Part shown: positions 1 to 8,547 of the stretch, one piece after another
Numbering within the stretch: position 1 is the stretch's first letter
Layout: every line of letters begins with the position of its first letter
Source: Myxococcota bacterium
GTDB lineage: Bacteria; Myxococcota_A; UBA9160; SMWR01
Reading direction: 5' to 3'
NCBI GenBank assembly: GCA_022447545.1
Contig: JAKVBI010000012.1
Coordinates: 185,254 to 249,253 of the forward strand
Length of the DNA stretch: 64,000 nt
Translations under genes and position numbers: made by a program
The notes under the pieces: generated by a model
What the model saw: only the letters and a program-made list of their open reading frames with translations
Databases searched by the model: none
Told to the model about the DNA's origin: nothing

Positions 1-1011
1 CCCCACGGCGATGGTTTGAGCGGGGATTCCGAGAGCAAAGGCGACCCCGCAGGCCACGAGCATGTTCTCTACGTTGAAGTCACCCAGAAGAGGGAGCGAG
101 ATGTCGATGGGTTCCGATCCCAGCGTGAGCCGCGCACGCGTTCCGTCGAGGTGGGTGACGGCTTCCGTCAGTCGAACCTCCGCTTCGGTTTCCGCATTTC
201 TCGAGACGCGGACGATCCGTGCGCCTACGTGTTCTGCTGCGGCGATCATCTCGGGCGCAGAAGGATCGTCGGCGTTGATCACGGCGTTCGAGTCGGGCCC
301 AAGGTAGGTGTTGAAAAGCCGAGCCTTCGCCGCTCGGTAGGTTTCCATGCTGTCGTGGAAGTCGAGGTGGTCCTGCGTCAGGTTCGTGAAGGCTCCGACC
401 CGAAATTCGCAGCCCTCGACGCGCCCGAGTTCCAGGCCGTGGGAAGAGACCTCCATCACGACGGCGTCAGCACCTCGGGTGCGCATAGAGCGTAGGGCGG
501 ACTGGAGGTCGAAGCTCTCGGGTGTCGTATTGAGGGAGCGTCGGCGCTCGTCCTGGAAACGGACCTCCACGGTTCCTACGAGCCCAGTGGGAATCCCGGC
601 ATGATTCAGGATCGATTCGAGCAGGTAGGTGACGCTGGTCTTGCCGTTGGTCCCCGTGACACCAACCAGCTTGAGCTCTCGCGACGGGTGCCCGAAAAAA
701 CGAGTCGAGACCGGAGCGAGGGCGCGCCGACTGTCCGGAACGATCAGGGCCGGCCGGCCGCGCAGGTCGAGTCCTTCGGGCAACTGCTCCACCACCAGCG
801 CGACGGCCCCCAACTCGATGGCCTGATCCAGGTGATCGTGGCCGTCGTCGAGGCTCCCTCGGATGGCAAAGAACAGGTCACCGGCCGTCACACTGCGCGA
901 GTCGTATGCGATTCCTCGGATCAGCGGGTTGGTGTCGGACTCGCCCCCGTGAAGCGCCGGTCTTTCTTCCTGGGCGTCCGCTGCCACTGAGATCACCTCG
1001 GAGAGTCGCAT
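1..1011 (-). CDS. murE: UDP-N-acetylmuramoyl-tripeptide synthetase MurE (C-terminus cut by window edge)
   Basis: Cytoplasmic Mur ligase that adds the third residue of the peptidoglycan stem peptide to UDP-MurNAc-L-Ala-D-Glu using ATP. Reading the minus strand from the ATG at 1011 gives 337 codons open to base 1. Residues 119-126 are the Mur-ligase P-loop TGTNGKTS. An NTTPE segment follows (UDP-MurNAc-dipeptide contact in MurE), then the DHLDFH motif of the central ATPase domain. The N-terminal YDSRSVTAGDLFFA stretch is the usual MurE uridine-binding domain. The C-terminal ligase domain, with the motif separating DAP- from Lys-adding enzymes, lies outside the window, so the substrate cannot be told. 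The ATG overlaps the stop of ftsI by one base, so the two are translationally coupled within the dcw operon. Confidence 0.93.
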   Translation of the reverse strand, partial: MRLSEVISVAADAQEERPALHGGESDTNPLIRGIAYDSRSVTAGDLFFAIRGSLDDGHDHLDQAIELGAVALVVEQLPEGLDLRGRPALIVPDSRRALAPVSTRFFGHPSRELKLVGVTGTNGKTSVTYLLESILNHAGIPTGLVGTVEVRFQDERRRSLNTTPESFDLQSALRSMRTRGADAVVMEVSSHGLELGRVEGCEFRVGAFTNLTQDHLDFHDSMETYRAAKARLFNTYLGPDSNAVINADDPSAPEMIAAAEHVGARIVRVSRNAETEAEVRLTEAVTHLDGTRARLTLGSEPIDISLPLLGDFNVENMLVACGVAFALGIPAQTIAVG

Positions 1012-3017
1012 CAACCTTCTTTCTTCGTTTGGGTTTCTGACAGGTGCAGGCGAAGCGCCCGATGTCCTCGATGAACCACTGTGCCCGGAGCGGGTTCCTG
1101 GGACACCACGGTTCCCTGACCGGAAATTTCGACCCGAAGCGTCGAGTTCGCTGTGACCTGCGTCACCTCGTCTGCACTGAGACCAGTCAGGTCCGGCAGC
1201 AGGACACTATCTCCGAGCCTTTCGAGGATCGGGAGCACCGGGCGTGCAGATTTCGAAAGCCGTGTGGTGACCCGAGTTGCGTCTTGGGTGGGTTTCGGAG
1301 TCGTGCGCACCACGCGAAGGGGGATCTGGGGGGTCGTCTCGATTCCCATTCTCGAAAGCTGGGCAGCGGCCACCTTGGCGAACACGGGTGCGGCAGCGGA
1401 TCCACCGGTGTGACGCGGTCTCTGCGGTTCGTCCAGAGCGACGACGATGGCCAAGCGCGGATGGTCCGCAGGCACGACCCCCATGAACCAGGCCACGAAG
1501 CGTGAGTTCGAATAGCGTCCAGTCTCCTGGTCCCACTTCTGTGCGGTTCCCGTCTTGCCCGCCACTCGCAGCCCGCGAAGGCCCGCTCGTCGACCGGTCC
1601 CGTTATGGCTCACCACCTGCTCGAGCATTTGGAGCGCCGATGCCGCGATCTCCGGCTCCAGCACGCGACGAGCGCTCCGTGGCGGGATGGACTGCCAGGG
1701 CTCCGATGGTCTGCGCCGCGCGGCGACCAGCCTGGGCTCCACGAGCCTTCCGCCATTCGCGATGGCTGCCAACGCACGTGTGAGCTGAACCGGGGTGACG
1801 TTGAGCCCCTGTCCGTAGGAAATGGTGGCGTGGTCGACTTCCCCCCACTGCTGCCAGGAACGCAGCAAACCCACGGACTCTTCGGGGAAGCCGCTGCCCG
1901 TGGATTCGCCGAAGCCGAATCGCCGAAGCATCTGGTAGTGGTCCCGCTTTCCGAGCTGATATCCGATCTTGACCGCTCCCACATTGCTCGAGACACGAAG
2001 GATGTCGGCAATTCCGAGATCGCCGTGAGGATGGGGGTCACGAATCGTCTTGCCGGGAATGCGGAACGCTCCCTCCTCGCAGTCGAAGCGGTCCGAGGCT
2101 TCCAGTGCTCCCTTCTCCAGGGCTGCGGCGACGAGGAAGGCCTTGAGGGTCGAACCGGGTTCCACGGAATCCAGGAACGCGCGCGAGCGGGTCTTGGAAT
2201 ATTCGAAGTGGCGAAACTGGTTGGGATCGAAGCTCGGCATCTCAGCCAGGGCGAGGATGTCGCCGGTATGGGGATCCATGCTGATCGCCACGCCACTCCG
2301 TGCGCCGCTGGCCTGGACACCCGCGAAAAGTGCCGACTCGGCATCGGCCTGCATGCGGGCGTCGAGGGTCAGGGCGATGTCACCCCCCGACGATTCATGG
2401 GGTCGGGTGACTTCGCTCATCAGGACGCGGCCCCGCGCATCTTTCTGGACACTGACACGGTGTGCCTTGCCGCGTAGCCAGGTCTCCTCGGCCTGTTCGA
2501 TCCCGCGCACACCGAAGCCGTCGATGTTGGCGAAACCGAGGACGGCGGCGGCGAGATCCCGATGGGGGTAGGTCCGCGTCGGCTCGTAGAGGATTCCAAT
2601 GCCCGGCAGGTCCAGTGCTTGGATCTTCTCGGCGGTTTGCTTCGGCACCCAGCGCGCCAGGAACGCGAAGGATCGGCGTTTCGCCAGGCGGGCTTCCAGC
2701 GTTGGGACGGGAATGCCCAGCAATGGTGCCAGATGCCGGGCCGTGTCCGAGGCGGCCTCGCGCGCTTCCGCCACGGCGTAGACCGAAGGGGCCCCCACGC
2801 TGAGGGCGAGTTCCGTCCCTCTGCGATCGTGGATTGCGCCGCGTTCAGCAGGGAGTTCCAGTAAACGGCGAGTCTGGGCGCGGCCGCGTTGCTCGCCGCG
2901 ATCGTCGAATACCGACAAGTGCACAGCACGGGCACCGAGGGCGATGAAGACCAGCCAGATCGCAGCCCGGACCAGCGCCAGTCGATCGCCGGACAGGCCT
3001 GCTCTGGAGTTCCTCAA
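1011..3017 (-). CDS. ftsI: Septal peptidoglycan transpeptidase FtsI/PBP3 with C-terminal PASTA domain
   Basis: Class B penicillin-binding protein, 668 aa, cross-linking septal peptidoglycan. Residues 13-35 are one membrane anchor (LALVRAAIWLVFIALG region). The transpeptidase signatures are S289-T-L-K292 (nucleophile), S343-S-N345 and K488-T-G490. Residues about 605-660 form a PASTA-like domain (LPDLTGLSADEV, then VVSQEPAPGTVV). PASTA tails are common on Gram-positive PBPs and on FtsI of several deltaproteobacterial lineages, but absent from E. coli FtsI. The start is TTG at 3017, overlapping the ftsL stop as TTGA; no in-frame ATG lies close by. Position between ftsL and murE supports FtsI (Spo VD-type) rather than an elongation PBP2. 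Confidence 0.93.
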   Translation of the reverse strand: MRNSRAGLSGDRLALVRAAIWLVFIALGARAVHLSVFDDRGEQRGRAQTRRLLELPAERGAIHDRRGTELALSVGAPSVYAVAEAREAASDTARHLAPLLGIPVPTLEARLAKRRSFAFLARWVPKQTAEKIQALDLPGIGILYEPTRTYPHRDLAAAVLGFANIDGFGVRGIEQAEETWLRGKAHRVSVQKDARGRVLMSEVTRPHESSGGDIALTLDARMQADAESALFAGVQASGARSGVAISMDPHTGDILALAEMPSFDPNQFRHFEYSKTRSRAFLDSVEPGSTLKAFLVAAALEKGALEASDRFDCEEGAFRIPGKTIRDPHPHGDLGIADILRVSSNVGAVKIGYQLGKRDHYQMLRRFGFGESTGSGFPEESVGLLRSWQQWGEVDHATISYGQGLNVTPVQLTRALAAIANGGRLVEPRLVAARRRPSEPWQSIPPRSARRVLEPEIAASALQMLEQVVSHNGTGRRAGLRGLRVAGKTGTAQKWDQETGRYSNSRFVAWFMGVVPADHPRLAIVVALDEPQRPRHTGGSAAAPVFAKVAAAQLSRMGIETTPQIPLRVVRTTPKPTQDATRVTTRLSKSARPVLPILERLGDSVLLPDLTGLSADEVTQVTANSTLRVEISGQGTVVSQEPAPGTVVHRGHRALRLHLSETQTKKEG

Positions 3018-3448
3018 CGTGCACCCCCATTTCGAAACTGGGCGTTGCCTGCGACCAGGCGTGGTCGGAGATCGATGCTGCGCTTGGGGCGCTCGAAACC
3101 CATCTCGCTAGCACGTCGGCTCAGTCCCGCCGGATCCCGCAGTTCGCGGACTCTGCCCCGCATGCGACGGACCTCTTCGCGTAGAACCTTCTTTTGCTCG
3201 AGTGCCTGGGCGGACGCGTAGCGCAAGCGGATCAGGTCGACGCGGAGTGCCGAGAGCCCGAGGCCAGTGAGCAGGGCCGTCGCGAGCAGGGCAGGGAGCC
3301 ACGGGAATCGCACTCGCCCGCGGTCTCTAGGAGTCGCTCCAGTCTGCCCCTTGCCGTGTATTCCCAACGGGTGCTGGGAGTGACGAAGCCACCCGGTATC
3401 CCTGGGGTGGGACGTGTTTTTGGCTTTCGGCAGTCGGTTGCCCTTCAT
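3014..3448 (-). CDS. ftsL: Cell-division protein FtsL-like bitopic membrane protein
   Basis: Small divisome protein of 144 aa that in other bacteria bridges FtsB/FtsQ and FtsW-FtsI. It has a basic cytoplasmic tail of about 48 residues, one membrane helix (about 50-70, PWLPALLATALLTGLGLSAL) and a heptad-like coiled coil (about 78-107, with QALEQKKVLREEVRRM). That is the classical FtsL/FtsB layout; sequence identity in this family is always low, so the call rests on topology and locus. The ATG at 3448 overlaps the rsmH stop (ATGA), and its own stop overlaps the TTG of ftsI. The 48-residue N-terminal tail is long for FtsL. Confidence 0.82.
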   Translation of the reverse strand: MKGNRLPKAKNTSHPRDTGWLRHSQHPLGIHGKGQTGATPRDRGRVRFPWLPALLATALLTGLGLSALRVDLIRLRYASAQALEQKKVLREEVRRMRGRVRELRDPAGLSRRASEMGFERPKRSIDLRPRLVAGNAQFRNGGAR

Positions 3449-4404
3449 GTCGTCTCCGGGATCCGCGCCGCAGCGCGGAGTCGGGCAGAGCGGGCCCGGG
3501 GGTTGGAGATGACCTCGTCCGCGTGCGGGGTGATGGGTTTGCGGGTCACGAGTCGAAGGCAGGGTTGACGGCCGCAAATGCAGACCGGGGTGCGGGGCGG
3601 ACAGACGCAGCCCCGTACAGCGTCTCGGAACGCGTTCTTGACCACGCGATCCTCGGCCGAGTGATAGGCCAGAACCACCATCCTCCCTTCGGGTCGGAGG
3701 GCTTGGATGGCCTGTTCTATTCCGTTGCGAATTGCACCCAGTTCGTCGTTGACCGCCATCCTCAACGCCTGGAAGACCAGGGTGGCGGGGTGATGGCGAC
3801 GACCCCGCCCGATTCCCGCCCGATCGATGGCCTCGATCAGGTCGGCGCTGGTCCGCAGGGGCCGTGCCCGGCGGGATTCGACGATCTCCCGAGCCAACCG
3901 CTTCGAGCCTGGCAGGTCCGCATGGTTCTGGAACCATCCCACCAACTCGTCGCGAGAGGCATCTCGCAGCAAATCCGCGGCCGTGCGCGGGGCTGCTGGG
4001 TCCATTCTCATGTCGAGGGGAACAAGCTCCGGGGCAGGGCCGGAGAAGCGGAACCCCCGCTCCGGGCTGTCGAGTTGCCAGGATGAGACCCCAAGGTCGA
4101 AGAGGACCCCGTCGACTCGTGAAATGCCCTGGCTTTCCAGCACGTTACCGAGCTCCCGGAATGAACCGTGAACGAACACCACGCGATCGCCGAACTCCAC
4201 CAGGTGCTTGCGGGCAGCGTCCAGTGCCTCAGGGTCGAGGTCGAAACCCACCAGACGTCCAGTCGGACCTGTCGCCTTTAGAATGGCCTCGGCGTGCCCG
4301 CCTCCCCCCAGCGTCCCATCCACGACCGTGGCGCCACGTTGAAGCGCCAGGTGCGCAAGAGATTCCTGGAGCAGAGCGGGCCGGTGAGCGAAGGTGCTTA
4401 GCAC
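3445..4404 (-). CDS. rsmH: 16S rRNA (cytosine1402-N4)-methyltransferase RsmH
   Basis: SAM-dependent methyltransferase of 319 aa (old name MraW) acting on C1402 in the ribosomal P site. The N-terminus has the family FAHRPALLQESL motif, followed by the SAM-binding segment DGTLGGGGHAEAIL and the acidic FDLDPEAL. Later motifs are GVLFDLGVSSWQLD and VVLAYHSAEDRVVK, and a Cys-containing CPPRTPVCICG segment near the C-terminus. The frame stays open upstream to 4527, but that extension is not family-like. GTG at 4404 sits 5 nt behind a GAGGGGG ribosome-binding site and places the HRP motif at the expected distance from the start. Second gene of the mra/dcw operon; its stop overlaps ftsL. Confidence 0.93.
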   Translation of the reverse strand: MLSTFAHRPALLQESLAHLALQRGATVVDGTLGGGGHAEAILKATGPTGRLVGFDLDPEALDAARKHLVEFGDRVVFVHGSFRELGNVLESQGISRVDGVLFDLGVSSWQLDSPERGFRFSGPAPELVPLDMRMDPAAPRTAADLLRDASRDELVGWFQNHADLPGSKRLAREIVESRRARPLRTSADLIEAIDRAGIGRGRRHHPATLVFQALRMAVNDELGAIRNGIEQAIQALRPEGRMVVLAYHSAEDRVVKNAFRDAVRGCVCPPRTPVCICGRQPCLRLVTRKPITPHADEVISNPRARSARLRAAARIPETT

Positions 4405-4589
4405 GGGCCCCCTCGGTCGGGCTTCTGAATGGACCGAGCGATGGTTGCTGGGGCGCCCCGAGATGCCTGGATCTCGCCAGGAGCGGTTTGTCCCCCCCAG
4501 TAACGCCCCGCTCACCTGCGAGGACATCCCGGGGACACCCCAACCAACCGTCGAGGGACTGTATCGCCCTCGATCGAATCGCTCTGGTA

Positions 4590-5048
4590 CTACTCCTTAT
4601 TCCCCATGGCGGCGACGGCGCTCTCGATTTCGGAGAGCCGCGCCTGGGTACTTCTCACATCTGCGTCGAAACGCGCCTTGTTCCACAGTTGCAGGTGATT
4701 GCCCACACCTACGACTGCGACCTCTCGATCCAAACCCGCGAAGTCCCGCAGGGTTTTGGGAATCAGAATTCGCCCCTGCTTGTCGATGGGGCAGTCTTGC
4801 GCCCCGGAAATCTTGAACCGGATCAGCGACTGAACATTGGGGTCGAAGCCCAGGGTGCCGCTCATCCCCAGCAGCCTGTCCTCCAACTCGCACCAGTCCT
4901 CGTAGGGGAAGAGTTCGAGACACTCGGCGTGATGCGTTAGGATCGGAGGCCCCTCGCTGCTCTGTTCCAACTTGCCTCGGTCCTTGCGCGGAATACTCAT
5001 TCGATTTTTCGAATCGATGGTATGAACCGAATGGCCTCGAAATCTCAT
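4590..5048 (-). CDS. mraZ: Transcriptional regulator MraZ
   Basis: DNA-binding protein (152 aa) of the SpoVT-AbrB/MraZ fold that forms ring oligomers and autoregulates the dcw operon in E. coli and Mycoplasma. Two MraZ repeats are visible: FRGHSVHTIDSKNRMSIPRK near the N-terminus and CPIDKQGRILIPKTLRDFAG about residues 85-104. Both carry the D-x-K-x-R-[ML]-x-[IL]-P pattern expected for DNA contact. ATG at 5048 is preferred over an in-frame TTG four codons upstream, because it starts directly at the first repeat. First gene of the operon; 185 nt separate it from the rsmH GTG. A matching promoter and repeat array lie upstream. Confidence 0.92.
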   Translation of the reverse strand: MRFRGHSVHTIDSKNRMSIPRKDRGKLEQSSEGPPILTHHAECLELFPYEDWCELEDRLLGMSGTLGFDPNVQSLIRFKISGAQDCPIDKQGRILIPKTLRDFAGLDREVAVVGVGNHLQLWNKARFDADVRSTQARLSEIESAVAAMGNKE

Positions 5049-5100
5049 GGGAGAACCCAATCACCGAAGTGCCGACCGAAGAGTCAAGATTACAACCATT

Positions 5101-5158
5101 TCCCACTGCTGAGGTCCTGAGTGCCACCTGATGGGTCTCTGTACCACTTTTTCCCACC
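5101..5158 (-). promoter_or_regulatory. mraZ: MraZ-box-like repeats (TGGGN/GTGGG elements)
   Basis: On the minus strand GGTGGGAAAAAGTGGTA (5158-5142) contains TGGGA and TGGTA with a 5-nt spacer, the 10-bp periodicity known for MraZ operators. A further AGTGGGAAA lies at 5106-5101 region. The array sits between the candidate promoter and the mraZ start, consistent with autoregulation. The second element departs from TGGGN at one base. Confidence 0.5.
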
Positions 5159-5164
5159 GGCCGG

Positions 5165-5193
5165 ACAATAGATCCGTTCGGTTCAGAATTCAA
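5165..5193 (-). promoter_or_regulatory. Candidate sigma-70 promoter of the mraZ/dcw operon
   Basis: On the minus strand a -35-like TTGAAT (5193-5188) and a -10-like TATTGT (5170-5165) are exactly 17 nt apart, each matching four of six consensus bases. Transcription would start near 5158, about 110 nt before the mraZ ATG, right at the MraZ-box-like repeats. Inferred from sequence only. Confidence 0.5.
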
Positions 5194-5264
5194 TAAGAAA
5201 ATCGAGGTTTCTTGCGCGAAGGTGCAGATTCTCGATGACTCTTCCACGCGCCACAAGATCATGA

Positions 5265-5284
5265 GGTGGCCATCGATGGTCACC
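5265..5284. repeat. 20-bp near-perfect palindrome upstream of the mra promoter
   Basis: GGTGGCCATC followed directly by GATGGTCACC: the halves are inverted repeats with one mismatch. It lies about 75-95 bp upstream of the candidate -35 of the mra promoter and beyond the likely HDAC terminator. It could be a binding site for a dimeric regulator. No gene occupies the segment. Confidence 0.35.
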
Positions 5285-5321
5285 ACAACATGGGTGCCTT
5301 GGGTGCAGCGACCGGAGTGCG

Positions 5322-5363
5322 AAAAAATGGAACTCGGGTGTCTCGTTCCCAGCATTGGAACGA
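5322..5363 (-). terminator. Candidate intrinsic terminator after the HDAC-family gene
   Basis: Reading the minus strand, TCGTTCC (5363-5357) can pair with GGAACGA (5349-5343). Alternatively GGAAC (5349-5345) pairs with GTTCC (5333-5329), which is followed one base later by a run of six T (5327-5322). The second fold is a short terminator-like hairpin with a U-tract, 58 nt past the HDAC stop. The two folds are mutually exclusive. The stem is weak, so moderate confidence only. Confidence 0.4.
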
Positions 5364-5406
5364 ATTCCACCTGTTTTTACCCGTTCATCGCCGGGGCGAT
5401 TTGGGA

Positions 5407-6462
5407 TCAGGCTTGTCCGAGCCCAGGGAAATGGCCCGCGTGGACCTCGCTCACGGCTCCAATCACCGAGGCCAGTGCGCTTCCCGGGGGCACCTCGGTC
5501 GCGGGGGGGGGCAATGGGCGGTCGATCAGGTCACTCACCAGGGCCTGCATGCCGGCTCGGAGGCCCGATTCGGCATAACCGCCCTCGAGGACGAAGACGA
5601 GCCGCCCGTCGCACAGATCCTCCGCCAACTCACGAACGATGGCGCTCATGTGACCAAACCCTGGCCCAGTGACCTGCATGGATGCCAGGGGGTCTTCGGC
5701 GTGGGCATCGAAACCACACGAGACGAGGATCATCTGGGGCTGGAACGCACGCGCCGCCGGTGCCACGAGCCTTTGCAGGGCACCTACATACTCCTCGTCT
5801 CCGCAGCCGGGCGGGAGTGGAACGTTGAGGGTCGCTCCAAGGCCGCGTTCGATACCGGCCTCGGTGGCAGCTCCCGTGCCCGGGTAGAATGGGAATTGGT
5901 GGGTGGAGGCGTACAAGACCGAGGGACTGTTCTCGAAGCTGTGCTGGGTTCCGTTGCCGTGGTGCACGTCCCAGTCGAGCACGAGTATCCGTTCGACCCT
6001 GTGCTCGGTTTCCAGGGCGCGCACCGCCAGGGCGACGTTGTTGAACAGACAAAAGCCCATGGGTCCCTGGGCCTCGGCGTGATGGCCAGGTGGGCGCACC
6101 GAGGCAATGCCCTGGCGGACCTGGCCGTCGGCCACTGCCAGAGCGAGGTCGATGGTGCTGCCCGCTGCAAGCCGCGCGACCTCGTGGCTCTGGGCACAGA
6201 CGTAGGTGTCGGCATCGATCTGGGTGGGCGCGCGGCTCGCTGCCTCGGAAACCACCTCCAAGTGCTCACGGGTATGGACTCTCAGGAGTTCGTCGTCTTC
6301 GGCCGGCCTGGGTTCCAAGACTCGAAAGTTCGGTCGGTGGAGAGCCAGCACCGAGTCGATGGCATCGAGTCTCGCTGGACGCTCCGGGTGACCGTCCGGC
6401 CCACGGTGATCGCGAAAACGCGGGTCTTCGACCAGTCCGATGATGTCGGTTGTCGCTCCCAT
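5407..6462 (-). CDS. Histone-deacetylase-family Zn-dependent amidohydrolase (AcuC/APAH-like)
   Basis: 351-aa single-domain arginase/HDAC-fold enzyme. Bacterial members remove acetyl groups from acetylated polyamines, acetoin-pathway enzymes or lysines; the substrate here is not predictable. HDAC signatures are complete: RPPGHHAE (residues 123-130, His pair as acid/base), DWDVHHGNGTQ (from 163, Zn ligands D165 and H167), a GFDAH segment for the third ligand, and EGGY near the C-terminus. ATG at 6462 is chosen because GTAGGA lies upstream at good spacing; an in-frame TTG eight codons earlier has no comparable site. Diverges from the GT39-like gene across about 130 bp; downstream is a terminator-like hairpin. 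Confidence 0.9.
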   Translation of the reverse strand: MGATTDIIGLVEDPRFRDHRGPDGHPERPARLDAIDSVLALHRPNFRVLEPRPAEDDELLRVHTREHLEVVSEAASRAPTQIDADTYVCAQSHEVARLAAGSTIDLALAVADGQVRQGIASVRPPGHHAEAQGPMGFCLFNNVALAVRALETEHRVERILVLDWDVHHGNGTQHSFENSPSVLYASTHQFPFYPGTGAATEAGIERGLGATLNVPLPPGCGDEEYVGALQRLVAPAARAFQPQMILVSCGFDAHAEDPLASMQVTGPGFGHMSAIVRELAEDLCDGRLVFVLEGGYAESGLRAGMQALVSDLIDRPLPPPATEVPPGSALASVIGAVSEVHAGHFPGLGQA

Positions 6463-6590
6463 CCTGATCGATCCTACCCCAGCCAATGTCCGGCCTGGGC
6501 GCTTGGTTGCGACACCTGGCAGATCGATCGCTGCATTGGCCGGGTGAGGCGTCGATTCGAACTCCCCCGTGCCGCGGCAGGGAAACTCCC

Positions 6591-8501
6591 GTGCACCATG
6601 TGATCGAATACACGGTGGTCCTGGTCCTGGCGGGTGTCGTCTCCTGGCTACCGGGGTACGCGCTCGAGCGCCTTGTCGCCAACGATCTGCCCACGGAACT
6701 GCGGGGGCTTGCCCGCTGGGTGCTGGGAATCGTGTATTGGATGTTGGCGTCCTTCGCTCTTGCCGCCTGCGGGATCCTGAGGGTCGAAGCGGTCATTGCT
6801 CTTGCTCTGCTGGGAGGGGCCCTGGCGGTGTGGGTTCGGGTTCGCGAGGGTCCCTCGTTGGTGCGTCGGGCCCGTCTCGGTTCGTCGGGGATCGCGGGAG
6901 TCCTGGCTCTGGCGACGGTGGCCGTGCCCTTCTTCCTGTTGGCGCTGCTTCCCCAGGTGACCTGGGACGCCGATGTCTATCACCTCACGTTGCCGCGTTT
7001 GTTTGTCGAGAACGAAGGCTTCCGCTCGGTGCCCTTTAGCGTCTACTCCCATTGGCCCTTGGGCGTGGAGTTGCTGTTCGCCGATGCTCTGCTGTTGAAG
7101 GACTACATCCTCGCGAAGCAGTTCCACTTCGGCTTCGGCCTGCTCGCGGTCTACGCCATCGCGGTAGCGGTTCGCGCTCATGGGGCCGCTGTTTCCACTC
7201 TTGCGGGGTTGTTGTTTCTCGCGAACCCCGTCGTGTTGAGCGAACTGCACATTGCCTACGTTGATCTCGCAGTGGCCTTCTTCTTCGCAGCCGGATTTCT
7301 GTTCGGTTTCGTCTCCCTTGGTTCCCATTCGCAAACCCTCATCGCTCTCGCTGGGGTATGCGCGGGTGCCCTGGTGGGATTGAAGGTCACGGGTGTGGTG
7401 GACGCTGCGGTGTTGGCGGTGTTGCAAATCCCCGGATGGGTGCGTGGCCTGAGCAAGGGGGAGGGCGCGTACGTTCTGCGCCGCCGGGTTCTGCCCTTCC
7501 TGCTCCCCGCATTGTTGCTCGCAGTTCCCTGGCCCTTGAAGGCCTGGAGCGAGACCGGAAACCCGATTCATCCACTGCTGTACCCCTGGCTGGGAGGTGT
7601 GGACTGGAGCGACGGTCTCACGGTTTTGTTCGACCGCTGGCAGGCCTCGATGGGGATGGGGCGCGAGCCGCTCGATTATCTGCTGTTGCCCGTGAGGGTG
7701 ATCCTCCAGGGCGGGCCCGGATATGCACACTTCGACGGAGCGATCGGAAGCTTCTGGATCGTTCTGGTGCCGCTCACTCTCATCCTGGGCCGACGGGATC
7801 GTTTGGTGGTGTGGGCGTTGTGGATCGTCGGCCTTCGCTTCGCGGTCTGGGCCGCCTTTTCCCAACAAATGCGGTTTCTGATTCCGCTGGTCGCTCTGCT
7901 CGCCATGGCTTCCGCATCGACTCTGGCGGGTCTCGCCAACGCGGTTGCGGCAAGGTGGGGGGCACGGTGGGCACGTGGACCCGTGTGGGGACTCGTGGTC
8001 ATCCTGGCGCTCTGGCAGCCCATTCGTTTCGCCGAGACATTGGAGCCGGGGTATGCACTTTTGCGGTCCGATCGCACTCGAGTGGAGGCACTGCGTGAGC
8101 GCGCGATTCCCGCGGCATACCGTTTCGCCGATGCTCAATTGCCCACCGATGCAGTCGTGCTCCTGATCAACGACAACCGGACCTTCTTCTGCCCCCGGGA
8201 GTGCTGGGCCGACAGTTTCTTTCAGGCTTCCCAGATTGCGGATTGGTTGCGGCCTGCAAGCCGGGCCGAAGATCTCGAGCGGATGCTTCTCGAACGCGGC
8301 GTGACTCACTTGTTGGTCGCCGAACCGCGTTGGGGGATCCGCTGGCCGCGTGGTCTGACGACACTGCTCGAGGACCCGGAGTCGTCGGTGCTCCTCTACA
8401 CCACACCGGAGGGGGGGGTGCGGCTGTACGAGTTGCGGCGATCCGGACTGCTCTCGAAGTCCGAGAAGACTGCGGGTTGTCTCTCCTGGGTTCCCGGCTG
8501 A
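6591..8501 (+). CDS. GT39-like (ArnT/PMT superfamily) polytopic membrane glycosyltransferase
   Basis: About 636 aa, with roughly ten hydrophobic helices through residue ~470 and a soluble C-terminal region of about 140 aa. The first large loop has TWDADVYHLTLPRLF, which matches the acidic motif plus YH-P pattern of dolichyl/polyprenyl-phosphate sugar-dependent glycosyltransferases (GT39/ArnT/PMT superfamily). Such enzymes move a sugar from a lipid-phosphate carrier to lipid A, a glycan or a protein on the periplasmic side; donor and acceptor are unknown here. GTG at 6591 is preferred, with CAGGGA just upstream; the frame extends to 6486 but that part is Arg/Pro-rich and lies in the divergent promoter region. 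Monocistronic. Confidence 0.75.
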   Translation: MHHVIEYTVVLVLAGVVSWLPGYALERLVANDLPTELRGLARWVLGIVYWMLASFALAACGILRVEAVIALALLGGALAVWVRVREGPSLVRRARLGSSGIAGVLALATVAVPFFLLALLPQVTWDADVYHLTLPRLFVENEGFRSVPFSVYSHWPLGVELLFADALLLKDYILAKQFHFGFGLLAVYAIAVAVRAHGAAVSTLAGLLFLANPVVLSELHIAYVDLAVAFFFAAGFLFGFVSLGSHSQTLIALAGVCAGALVGLKVTGVVDAAVLAVLQIPGWVRGLSKGEGAYVLRRRVLPFLLPALLLAVPWPLKAWSETGNPIHPLLYPWLGGVDWSDGLTVLFDRWQASMGMGREPLDYLLLPVRVILQGGPGYAHFDGAIGSFWIVLVPLTLILGRRDRLVVWALWIVGLRFAVWAAFSQQMRFLIPLVALLAMASASTLAGLANAVAARWGARWARGPVWGLVVILALWQPIRFAETLEPGYALLRSDRTRVEALRERAIPAAYRFADAQLPTDAVVLLINDNRTFFCPRECWADSFFQASQIADWLRPASRAEDLERMLLERGVTHLLVAEPRWGIRWPRGLTTLLEDPESSVLLYTTPEGGVRLYELRRSGLLSKSEKTAGCLSWVPG

Positions 8502-8547
8502 GAGTTCTCAGCGCCAGGGAGGATGGGTCCCTTTGGTTTTGGACCGC

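Noticed and set aside
3864-4940. Plus-strand open frame of 358 codons opposite rsmH and mraZ
   Set aside because: Arg/Pro/Gly-rich shadow of two well-supported minus-strand genes; no motif.
6648-8309. Minus-strand open frame of 553 codons opposite the GT39-like gene
   Set aside because: Composition (Gln/His/Arg/Pro) is typical of the antisense of a hydrophobic membrane protein in GC-rich DNA.
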